A stretch of 64,000 bases of DNA, from contig JAOTOM010004353.1 in NCBI GenBank assembly GCA_034440615.1, forward strand, positions 1 to 64,000. The letters run 5' to 3'. Positions 53,210 through 64,000 of the stretch are shown here, one piece after another. The translations under genes were made by a program, and so were the position numbers. This DNA is from Ashinkailepas kermadecensis (lineage: Eukaryota; Arthropoda; Thecostraca; Neolepadidae). A model generated the notes under the pieces. It saw nothing but the letters and a program-made list of their open reading frames with translations. It had not been told where the DNA came from and ran no database searches. The number at the start of each line of letters is the position of its first letter. Position 1 is the stretch's first letter.

Positions 53210-53223
53210 CCATTCTACATGAA

Positions 53224-54120
53224 ATGGGTGCATGTACAGGGGAGAAGCAAGGCGCCGAGACCTCACTTTTCGGTAGCCTGAACCATTTACTCATGGGCCT
53301 TGTATAAACAGTCGATAAGCTTGCCCGTTTTTCTGACGTATGTACCTACACCATTGCTGCATGTGACGAAGAAGGATGATCCGAAATGGCATCGCACAGC
53401 ATGATTCCTGACATTTAGAAATCATTTGCATGCTGTTGTGTTCAGCTTTTTCTGATCTTTCAGGCAAGAACAGAGGGTCAAGGTTGCAAGTGGTCGCTCT
53501 TTCAGCGATGTTTTCTGAGGCTGGTCCTAAGTCTGGTCCTAAGCGATGACAATTCCATGTTCAAATGCCAATCAAATGAATCTCGAAAAAAGCGTTGCGA
53601 AATGCTTCGAATGGAATGCCTCGCGAAATGCTCGCACGGAGAAATGCGCTGAAAGAGTAATATGCACAACTATCGGAGCGAATGCACGATCATATGTTCA
53701 AAACATCGCTGACGGCAAACTTCACGTCTGACAAATTTCACGTCTGACACCGGGAGCATTGATGTGCATTACATCGCATTGCAGCGCATTGGCATAACAC
53801 CATCATCATGAGCGTGTTTATTGTTCCTGGAAGCATATTAACGTCTATATGACGTTGCCAGATGCATATGGAACTTCTCGGGACAAGTCAAACTATTGTT
53901 CAGACATGTCATCTCAGTTTCCCTGGCAACATCTTGAATTTCCTTGTCATTTCGAATATGAATTGGCTCTGAGTTGTCTCGTCGTGTTGACGATTTGTCC
54001 CTGCTCTGCATTCCGCGACCACATACGAGTATCTATTGTTCCAGGCTGAGCTGACCGTTCAGTGCTGTCGAGGACAGAAGATGCTGGACGGATGCATCAC
54101 TCGAGCTGCCCCAAGTTGCC
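53224..54120. other. No gene recognised
   Basis: Unique-looking non-coding DNA between the SINE and the 50-bp array. Confidence 0.5.
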
Positions 54121-55034
54121 CGGCACATACACGGCACTTCCCCGGCACACTAACGATACACTCATGTCCACGGCACATACACGGCACTTCCCCGGCACAC
54201 TAACGATACACTCATGTCTACGGCACATACACGGCACTTTCCCGGCACACTAACGATACACTCATGTCTACGGCACATACACGGCACTTCCCGGCACACT
54301 AACGATACACTCATGTCTACGGCACATACACGGCACTTCCCCGGCACACTAACGATACACTCATGTCCACGGCACATAACGGCACTTCCCGGCACACTAA
54401 CGATACACTCATGTCCACGGCACATACACGGCACTTCCCCGGCACACTAACGATACACTCATGTCCACGGCACATACACGGCACTTCCCCGGCACACTAA
54501 CGATACACTCATGTCCACGGCACATACACGGCACTTCCCCGGCACACTAACGATACACTCATGTCCACGGCACATACACGGCACTTCCCCGGCACACTAA
54601 CGATACGCTCATGTCCACGGCACATACACGGCACTTCCCCGGCACACTAACGATACACTCATGTCCACGGCACATACACGGCACTTCCCCGGCACACTAA
54701 CGATACACTCGTGTCTACGGCACATACACGGCACTTCCCCGGCACACTAACGATACACTCATGTCCACGACACATACACGGCACTTCCCCGGCACACTAA
54801 CGATACACTCATGTCCACGGCACATACACGGCACTTCCCCGGCACACTAACGACACACTCATGTCCACGGCACATGCACGGCACTTCCCCGGCACACTAA
54901 CGATACGCTCATGTCCACGACACATACACGGCACTTCCCCGGCACACTAACGATACGCTCATGTCCACGGCACATACACGGCACTTCCCCGGCACACTAA
55001 CGATACACTCATGTCCACGGCACATTCGCGGTGC
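54121..55034. repeat. 50-bp minisatellite, about 18 copies
   Basis: CGGCACATACACGGCACTTC then CCCGGCACACTAACGATACA and CTCATGTCCA, 50 bp. The left third has TCTACGG/TCCACGG variants and three shorter units (missing one or two bases). The right part is more uniform with occasional GATACGCTC variants. It continues into an 11-bp CCACGGCACGT repeat. Confidence 0.95.
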
Positions 55035-55160
55035 ATTCACGACGCGTCCACGGCACAGTCACGTGCACGGCACATACACAGGACGTCCTCCTCGGCAAGT
55101 CCACGGCATGTCCACGGCACGTCCACGGCACGTCCACGGCACGTCCACGGCACGGTCGTG
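55035..55160. repeat. 11-bp CCACGGCACGT repeat, degenerate
   Basis: Irregular then regular 11-bp steps (CCACGGCACGT), clearest at 55098-55155. It appears to have grown from the CACGGCAC word of the adjoining 50-bp unit. Confidence 0.8.
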
Positions 55161-56259
55161 ACACGGCCGCGTATATCGCAATCCTGGTCGTTCTCTGATC
55201 TTTGCTTGAACAGCATCCATACCCACACCCTGCAATAACATCCTGACGCCCAGACACACTCCAGCTACCCTGCAATGTGAGTCCCACCCACATACACTGT
55301 TAGAGCGTATCCTGACGCCCAGCCATGGTTGCATCACCCAGCAATCACACAGCGGTCTCGCCGGGCTTTGGAAGCGGATATGTGACGGCGTAACAGCAAT
55401 TAAGCGGTGCTGGCTGCGGAGACACCAGCTGGTGCCGTTATCTAGAACTTGCCACGCCTACACACGGGACAGATGAAGCGGTGCTGGTTGCGGGACAACA
55501 GCTGGTGCGGAAGGCTATTTTTTTGCCCACTCAATCGAAGATCAAGATGAATTAAAGCACAAAATAGAGGGCACATTGATTCGCGTGCCTTCAAGTGTGC
55601 CAGATCAACTTGACTCATTCATGACTCATTCATAATTCGAGGTCATGTTAGGTTAAGTGCATGCATGCTTTACATGCATTATTTGCTCGTATTTCGCAAG
55701 TATTCGGGCGCATGTACGATGACAAGGTACCCGGAACATGACCAAGCATCGTCCCGGAAGGAAATTAGGTGACCTGGGTGAAAATTCCCATTTTCAAAAC
55801 CTTCAAAATTCTGCTGACAATTTTCTTCTTCTCTTGTCTCAAGCAACAATAATCCATGAATTTCAATTCGGCTCTCACAATTTCTCTGTAGTGGTCCCAG
55901 CCATCACACCGGGCTGAGAACCAATTTGAAGACGTAATAAGTTAGCGCTGCGTGCATGGTGTGACATGCGACATGACACATAGTGAAGGTCTCGACCACT
56001 GCTGGTGATGTACAAAACAACATGACATATATTGCTGTCCATATTGCGTAATTTGACCGACGTGCGTGTATCGCCTGCAGCATGTCTGTGCATATGCACA
56101 GTGAACTCATATGACCTCATTCGACTTTGACCTGATTCAACTACACATGACACATAACACATGTTACTTTTGCCTTGTCCATCTTGTATTCATATGCCGC
56201 ATATGTGCGAACCGTTGTCAGACCTGTCTTCTAGAGCTCGGGAAATATTCCAATTATTT
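55161..56259. other. No gene recognised
   Basis: Non-coding. An imperfect ~70-bp duplication is visible at 55220-55325 (CATCCTGACGCCCAG and TATCCTGACGCCCAG). Another short pair is GCGGTGCTGGCTGCGG / GCGGTGCTGGTTGCGG near 55405 and 55480, each followed by ACAGCTGGTGC-like sequence. Confidence 0.5.
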
Positions 56260-56575
56260 TTACTGGATGTCTGTCCTGTCTCTTACTGGATGTCTGTCCT
56301 GTCTCTTACTGGATGTCTGTCATGTCTCTTATTGGATGTCTGTCCTGTCTCTTACTGGATGTCTGTCCTGTCTCTTAGTGGATGTCTGTTATGTCTCTTA
56401 CTGGATGTCTATCATGTCTCTTATTGGATGTCTGTCTTGTCCCTTACTGGATGTCTGTTCTGTTTCTTACTGGATGTCTATCCTGTCTCCTGCTTGATTG
56501 TCTTTTACTGAATGTCTGTCCTGTCTCTTACTGGATGACTGTCGTGTCTTTTACTGGATGTCTGTTCTATCTCTT
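56260..56575. repeat. 23-bp minisatellite, about 14 copies
   Basis: TTACTGGATGTCTGTCCTGT plus CTC, with frequent single-base variants and some shortened units. Confidence 0.95.
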
Positions 56576-58671
56576 GCCTTCTCTCTATCCTCTTCTGTCT
56601 TACCTGTAGTGTCGCCGATGACGTTGAGGCCAGCAAGACTAAGCACGACCCAATGAAGTGTGTTGGCCTGTCCATTGCACTTGACTTGGTTTCATATCCA
56701 TCGATTCCGGAGTGACTGAGTTGCTAGTCCCGTCCTTCCATGACTCCTGTGAGGGAAAATATGCCATCAACTGCCTGGCCAATCCACGATAAACTGAATA
56801 AAGCGCCAGTCTTTCTTCCTGTGCCAGCTCACATATGAGGGTGGCGTTTGTGGTTGAGCGGAGGACGCGGCAATGCTACTTCCTCATTAATGGGTGTACA
56901 TTTATGTTTGTTCAAACGCATGCGACACAACCTGTGCTTTTTACCAATGTCCGTAAGCCTTGGTGATATTTCTTCCTCCGTCAGTTACACAGCTCCTGAA
57001 CGTGATGTTGGCTGAGCGAAGCTGGTGACCGTTTGGGCACGGGCTGCGCAGTCGGCACGCCCGCGCTTCCTCACTTGCGCAGCATGAGAGAGCCCTTCAA
57101 CAACAGTCCGCCGTACATTCTGGCGTCCCGTTTGCAGCCCGTACGGAACAAGTCTCCGAGGCGGGCGGGAATCTTCTCCACTTGCTTCATGTAATGTATG
57201 GAGTTCTACAGGCATTGTCCGCCGCGGTGCGGTGCGTGGCGACCGGTAGCGCACTCTGCGCCTGGAGCGTCACAATCGCCCAGGTGTGACAACTAATCTC
57301 GGCCACTGTCCGTCGCTGAATTGGGGTGATAATTTTGCGCTGAATACTGCGCCAGCGAGCGGGTCCAATTACGTGTAATCAGATCATAAATCATCCACTT
57401 GGTAAGCTTACGTTGTGAGAGGTCATTATGTGGTGGCGACTGTTTGCAAGATTATGACGTGTATGCCGTCGCCGCCCTGTGGCACTATTCAGAACCCTAA
57501 ACAATGCGAAGATGTTCGCATTACGCTCGCGGGATGCGGGGCTATTGATTTCCCTTCTAGTCGCTTCGATATGTCGATTGGCTGCTTAGATATGAGATGA
57601 CACTACCCCCGCGCCTTATCGAGGCGTACGCTTCAAGCCAATCGTACACTGCATCCTGGAAAGCGATAGCTCTCACGACATTGTTTTTTCTTTTTCAGAA
57701 ATGCGCAGATGAGCTACATCAGTGGCGTGTCCAGGAATGTTGATCGTGGTCCACTTATCTGGGAGGGAGCAGTTTCTCCGGACGGGCGCCATGTCCACGG
57801 AGGCTCGTCACTGATTTTGATGGATTTTTTAATCAACAATTTGTCTTCAATTTTTGTCTTCAAATTGTAAGCACCACTCCTCCATAGTGAGGTGGACACG
57901 ACCATTCTGCAGGGGTGCCTTTTGTACTCAGATGGGCGCCTTCGGCTGGAAACAAAAATCAAGGAGGGGATGCACTCGGGAGACCTGGAAGGGGCCTGCG
58001 CCTTTTCTAGTCAGAGGGGCGAAATATCTCCACGTACTGAAAGGGGCGTCATATATTCTCAGTTGCGCCTCTGTATCTGCGAATGATTTACATACAGGTT
58101 AGTATGTCCATCATCTGGAAACTCAACGCGATCATCAGAGCAAATCCATTGTGTTGTTATTTCTGGAAGCTCGTCCTTTTCATCGCACTGGACAGAGGAA
58201 ACAAATTCGAGCAGTAGGTGTGAGAAAGCGAGACAGTAGTTTCTGTGGATTAGATTCGATTCGGCATCTTAGCTTCGGTATCGAAAATGACCTGGATGAG
58301 CCTATAAGCCTACATCCTGTAAGTTTGCTCAATGTGGGTGATCCACATAGAGCCCCGACAGCGGTGTTTCGCATGCATGTTTGGGTTTTGGTTTTTGTTT
58401 ATTTTTTGCAGTGATCGGGATGTAATTGACATATGCGGAGAGGGCGGTGAGACCCTACGCACCATGATACGCCTGAAGTGTCATCCCATGGGAGATGTCG
58501 GTGCACGTAGCACCTAAGCATTCATCTCAGACTGCTAGCTCGGAGCCATCACCTTCGCCCTCCCCCCCCCCCCCCCGTTCCGTCCCAGCTAGGCCTCTTT
58601 CCGCCTCTCGTCGATGTGATGTCCCTCTGGTGCCCCGATCTGCCTCCCCCACCTTAGCTAACTCGTTTTAC
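56576..58671. other. No gene recognised; one intron-like segment
   Basis: Mixed composition. 57000-57260 is GC-rich but without a recognisable frame. 58319-58411 has strong splice-like signals (listed separately). A C run lies at 58562-58576. Confidence 0.45.
58319..58411 (+). other. Candidate 93-bp intron
   Basis: CATCCT|GTAAGT at 58319 and a long pyrimidine tract ending TTTATTTTTTGCAG| at 58411 are strong donor and acceptor signals at a plausible distance. Downstream the frame DRDVIDICGEGGETLRTM is open, but no frame is continuous across the junction. If real, this belongs to a non-coding transcript or an untranslated region. No homology supports a gene here. Confidence 0.3.
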
Positions 58672-59340
58672 TACTCTTCCCGAAGTCAGGTGTTTGACAA
58701 CCCTCTCCTCGCCAGCCAGGTTACTTGTCTACTCGCCCGATGTCAGGTACCGGTGACTTCCCTGCTTGACATCCTTCCCCTCACCAACCAGGTTGTTTTT
58801 CTACTTACCCTGACCTCAGGTCCCGGTGACTTCCCTGTTTCACATCCCTCCCCTCACCAGCCAGGCTAATTTTCTCCTCTCCCCGACGTCAGATCCTGGT
58901 GACTTCCCTGCTTGGCACCCCTCCCCTCACTAGCCAGGTTATTTTCCTCCTATCTCCACGTCCGATCGCAGTAAAGCCCTCTTTGAACCCTTGCTTGGTT
59001 TTTCTCCTTTTCTTTCGTAAGGCCAGTTCGTTTTCTCCTCTCCCGGGCGTCAGGTCCCGGAGCTTGACCCCTGCTTAACGCCCCTGGCCAGCTTGTTTTC
59101 CTCTTCTGCCCAGTATCAAGTCCCGGTAACGTTTCTGTTTGACGCCCTCCCCACCCCGGTCACATCGTTTTCTCTTCTCTCCGGTGTGAGGCCCCGGTGA
59201 GCCCCTCCCTGACCCCCCCCCGCACCGGCCAGCTCGTTTTCTCTTCTCTCCGGTGTGAGGCCCCGGTGAGCCCCTCCCTGACCCCCCCCGCACCGGCCAG
59301 CTCGTTTTCTCTTCTCTCCGGTGTCAGGGCCCGATGACAG
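58672..59340. repeat. Degenerate ~66-70-bp array, about 10 copies
   Basis: Diverged units with CCAGSTTRTTTTCCTCC-like, GTCAGGTCCCGGTGACTTCC-like and CTCCCCTCACCAG-like words. The last two units (about 59175 and 59240, period 66) are almost identical and contain GTGTGAGGCCCCGGTGAGCC. Diversity rises leftwards, the pattern expected when homogenisation is restricted to one end. Confidence 0.85.
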
Positions 59341-59486
59341 ATCCGCCCGGTACCCCATCAGAGATGTGCCGGCCGCTATGACAACAGGTTCGATGAACCG
59401 TGCCGCCGATGAATATCAATGAGCTCCATCGTCAAAAATACTGAACAACGGACTGAAATTAATGGGGATGCGTCATCCTCGGAGAC

Positions 59487-60105
59487 GCTGTGTGCCGTTG
59501 ACGCACGGTGCGCCAGGCTGACATACCACTCTCGTAGGGATGTCGATGCTGCTCTCAGACGCTGTCAGCTGTCGACACACGGTGCGCCATAGAGAGCCGA
59601 CATGCCACTCTCGGAGGGATGTCGGCGCTGCTCGGAGACCCTGGGTGCCCAGGGCGTACCGCGCGCCAGGGACAGCCGACATGCCACTCTCGGAGGGATG
59701 TCGGCGCTGCTCGGAGACCCTGGGTGCCCAGGGCGTACCGCGCGCCATAGAGAGCCGACATGCCACTCTCGGAGGGATGTCGGCGCTGCTCGGAGACCCT
59801 GGGTGCCCAGGGCGTACCGTGCGCCAGAGAGAGCCGACATGCCACTCTCGGAGGGATGTCGGCGCTGCTCGGAGACCCTGGGTGCCCAGGGCGTACCGCG
59901 CGCCAGGGAGAGCCGACATACCACTCTCGGAGGGATGTCGGCGCTGCTCGGAGACCCTGGATGCCCAGGGCGTACCGCGCGCCAGGGACAGCCGTCATAC
60001 CACTCTCGGAGGGATGTCGGCGCTGCTCGGAGACCCTGGGTGCCCAGGGCGTACCGCGCGCCAGGGAGAGCCGACATACCACTCTCGGAGGGATGTCGAC
60101 GCTGG
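59487..60105. repeat. 79-bp minisatellite, about 8 copies
   Basis: GTCGGCGCTGCTCGGAGACC recurs with a 79-bp period (59621, 59700, 59779 and so on). Each unit can fold: CCGACAT and ATGTCGG flank CTCTCGGAGGG. The left two units are diverged (GTCGATGCTGCTCTCAGACG). All three frames on each strand stay open for 150-330 codons, an artefact of a stop-poor unit. Confidence 0.95.
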
Positions 60106-60107
60106 TC

Positions 60108-60136
60108 GGGGGAGGGGGAGGGGGAGGGGGAGGCGG
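60108..60136 (+). other. G-quadruplex-prone (GGGGGA)n tract
   Basis: Four consecutive GGGGG runs separated by single A residues, directly at the right edge of the 79-bp array. Confidence 0.85.
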
Positions 60137-60485
60137 CCTGTCGCTGCTGGTAATCGATCGCCGGTCACGTCCGGTCAGCAGCACACCGGCAGACTGCACA
60201 ATCGAGGCGGGCAGGACGCGGCCGAGCTTTGCGCACAGCGGGAAATGCTCGCGGCCGTCGCCACGCTTCTGGCAGGACGATAGGAATACGTGTCGGCTCC
60301 AAACAGAGGCGTGTCACTGCGTCTTCGTCTTTGCGCACGATGACAGCACACAATCAACATTAGCTTCATTGTTCATCACGTGCGCACAATGTCCTACTCG
60401 ATTGTCAGAAGAAACACCACAAAAACCTCTGATTTTCACCCATGCTTGGTGGGGTCGATTGAAACCTTTGGCGATATTTTGGCCG

Positions 60486-60562
60486 ATTTGCATTTGCATT
60501 TTGCATTTTGCATTTGCATTTTGCATTTTGCATTTGCATTTTGCATTTTGCATTTGCATTTT
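60486..60562. repeat. 20-bp repeat rich in ATTTGCAT
   Basis: CATTTGCATTTTGCATTTTG repeats with a 20-bp period (60511, 60531, 60551). ATTTGCAT occurs at 60486, 60492, 60512, 60532 and 60552. The array is flanked on both sides by TTTTGGCCGAT. Confidence 0.9.
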
Positions 60563-61982
<1,420 letters not shown>

Positions 61983-62087
61983 GACATATAGAGATGCACA
62001 TTGGACCATACCATTAGGATGTGCACAAAATTAGTGGCTCGGCATAAAAATGTCGGCGGTCATGCGTTCGTGTGCTTTGTTTCGTAA

Positions 62088-62133
62088 CAATTTAGTCTCA
62101 CCAAACAATGGAAGGTGTGGTTAGACTAAATTG
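62088..62133. repeat. Imperfect inverted repeat, 11+4-bp stem
   Basis: CAATTTAGTCT then ACCA pair with TGGT and AGACTAAATTG across a 14-nt loop, with one mismatch. Confidence 0.8.
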
Positions 62134-62762
62134 ACCATTGTTTCGTATATTCCGAGTTCGACAACTCTGCTCACCCGAAGATGTCAAGCTAAGCTGCTAA
62201 GCTAAACGGTTTGTAAGACGGCGGCGGTTCGTCAGATTTCCGAAGCCGACAGGGGGCCTATTAAGTTGCAAAGGTGCTGTATGTAGCTTGTTGTGTGCAG
62301 ACACAGGCCTGAAAGCAGTCGCTTAAGCTAAGTTCTATTTTTATATAGGGTCATATCAAGTCGTGGAGCGGCCGCTTTGCGTCAGTCATAGGTCATCTAA
62401 ATTGGACGAGACGGAGGGGGGTGGGGGTCGTAACCAGCGCAGGGCGGAAGGAAGTTAATATAACCCCGTTGCGGGTTTCGAAGTACTTTCGAGACCGCCC
62501 GAAATGTCACTTTGAGCCTTGGCATATCTGCACAACTTTAAATAGTGGATCGCTTTGCCTCACATTCGACGCGAAATCATGTCCGGTTCTTGAGTTCAGA
62601 CAGTTCAGAGTCAGGTCATGCGCGCAGCCACAGGTCGGATGAGGCAGATCAATGATGATTGGCATGTAGTCCATGCATTTATAATATCAAGGCCATACTG
62701 CACACAGCTGTTTTTTACCAAACCTGAAACACTCCTAGCTTGGTCTCCTGCGTACATTCACG

Positions 62763-62789
62763 ACTAATGCTATGAAACTTAGCATTAGT
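62763..62789. repeat. Perfect hairpin, 10-bp stem
   Basis: ACTAATGCTA and TAGCATTAGT separated by 7 nt. Confidence 0.8.
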
Positions 62790-63295
62790 GCAGCACATCA
62801 CTACCTAGCACACATCAGCACATGGCACTACATCGTTCGCCCATTCATGGCAGTCGGCTTTGACGCCTCACTTTGACAAAAAGTGCGAATTTTGCCAAAG
62901 CGTATCTCTAAATAGGTTCATGGTCGCACCTGGGATTACACGCTATGCCCAGAACTCCCCTTGAAGCCGCCTTTCATTGCCAAATGGCTTCGAGGTATCG
63001 CGGTTGGTTTGCACGCATACTTGTGACGCATGCATTCACCGCAAAAAAAGCTTTTAAGTCCCCAATTTTCTGTCCCGGGAACCATCCATAGTGTTCTGAA
63101 GCACATAGCTAATGATAAGGTGCAATATTATTAACTCGTCCCGTATCAGGGGGTTGATAGGCTCCCCCCCTAAGAATTTCCGCCGATAGTGAAAGAACGG
63201 CGCGCGGCAGCGCGCCGAAATTTGCCATAACTTTTCCCAAATTAATTTGGCATGCTGTGTGAAAATTTTTAGGTCAGTTCATCTAGGGTCAACGA

Positions 63296-63527
63296 GTTAG
63301 TCAAGGTCAAGTGAAGTCACCACCAAAAATGTTCAATCAGTCCTCACGCTTCAACGGATAACGATATTTGAATTAAACTTTCAGCGTTTGCTTATTTTTA
63401 GGGATGGAACAGTTAGTCAAGGTCAAGTGAAGTCACCACCAAAAATGTTCAATCAGTCCTCACGCTTCAACGGATAACGATATTTGAATTAAACTTTCAG
63501 CGTTTGCTTATTTTTAGGGATGGAACA
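63296..63527. repeat. 116-bp perfect tandem duplication
   Basis: GTTAGTCAAGGTCAAGTGAA begins at 63296 and again at 63412. The two copies appear identical along their full length, ending AGGGATGGAACA. Confidence 0.93.
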
Positions 63528-64000
63528 AAACGCATCAGAGAACTTTTTGATTTTTTCGTTTTTGATGACTTGTTAGTTTTGCATATTCGCCCATAAGGAA
63601 TAAAATCGAAGGTTCTGGCTAAAGTAAGCATTTTTAGAGGAATTTGACTTCAAGCAACGTTTTGCTCGCCGCTCTACCCATTAGAAATATAAAAATTAAA
63701 GATAATTTAGAACTCAAAATTTTGAAATTTCAAGAAATTAAAATGTTAATTTTGTGGTGGACAAAAGTTGTAGGGCAATGGTCGATTTCGCGTTCTTTTT
63801 CTGATTGCAAATAATTTTTGTTTGTCAAATCTCCCCCAAAATGAACTCCCCAGAGCCAAAAACATGACGTTAGTCGTGAAAACAGAGACCCCTAGTGACG
63901 TCACTTTTAGGGTGGATAAATTTGTGGGGTGGTTTCTGGCCCTACTCGTCGAGCGCTTTCCGATGACACCTCTTTTGTTTTCGTGCGACGCTTAGTTTGG

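Larger units (their letters stand above)
61983..64000. other. No gene recognised; hairpins and one duplication
   Basis: Contains inverted repeats at 62088-62133 and 62763-62789, a GC-palindrome block at 63150-63240 and a 116-bp duplication at 63296-63527. All frames are short. Confidence 0.5.

Noticed and set aside
56985..57254. 89-codon GC-rich minus frame as a host gene
   Set aside because: No recognisable domain, no splice signals and an Arg/Thr/Pro-rich composition expected of GC-rich non-coding DNA.
12883..60105. CRISPR-like direct repeats
   Set aside because: The arrays are head-to-tail repeats without unique spacers and the genome is eukaryotic.

Overview
This is a stretch of nuclear genome from a eukaryote, almost certainly an invertebrate animal. 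No bacterial operons, ribosome binding sites or dense coding are present. It carries animal-type transposons (a piggyBac DNA transposon, CR1/Jockey-like and I-clade non-LTR retrotransposons, tRNA-derived SINEs), about two dozen minisatellite or satellite arrays, and long CT/AT/CA/GACA microsatellites. Degenerate CCTAA/TTAGG-like words at about 6.8-11 kb and the I-clade elements hint at an arthropod, but this is weak and I do not name a species. I could not identify any intact single-copy host gene.

Layout. 0-12 kb: AT-rich non-coding DNA holding a decayed ORF of an uncharacterised, probably transposon-borne family (5.6-6.4 kb, minus), a broken CR1-type reverse transcriptase (7.5-9.0 kb, minus), and five diverged copies of a small dispersed repeat around it. 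12.5-14.6 kb: two related minisatellites (50-bp then 35-bp units) dense in the palindrome CACGTG. 17-21.6 kb: a retrotransposon graveyard (CR1-like C-terminus at 18.6-18.8, I-clade RNase H at 19.3-20.05), a 46-nt hairpin, a seven-unit 54-bp array with a perfect TGACGTCA in each unit, and a remnant of a second uncharacterised ORF family. 22.6-30 kb: several arrays, one SINE with target-site duplication, a tRNA-Lys-like relic. 30.9-34.2 kb: the 3' end of a non-LTR element, then a 19-bp array organised into 171-bp higher-order repeats. 38.1-41.6 kb: four consecutive arrays (128-bp higher-order, 114, 91-97 and 43 bp). 42.5-46.2 kb: a complete piggyBac element with TTAA target duplications, terminal and subterminal repeats and an intact 704-residue transposase frame. 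47.5-50.6 kb: a minisatellite interrupted by a tRNA-derived insertion, then a non-LTR element that has ORF1 (three zinc knuckles) and a 3' tail but no reverse transcriptase. 53.0-53.2 kb: a second SINE copy with a perfect 14-bp target duplication. 54-60.6 kb: 50, 23, ~66-70, 79 and 20-bp arrays. 61.4-62.0 kb: a ~600-bp compound microsatellite.

How the parts relate. The only candidate for a working protein is the piggyBac transposase. Three separate pieces of I-clade/non-LTR sequence (RNase H at 19-20 kb, 3' tail at 31 kb, ORF1 plus the same tail at 48.5-50.6 kb) suggest one or a few related families, with the ORF1-only copy looking like a non-autonomous derivative. The very long open frames through the tandem arrays come from stop-free repeat units and are not genes.
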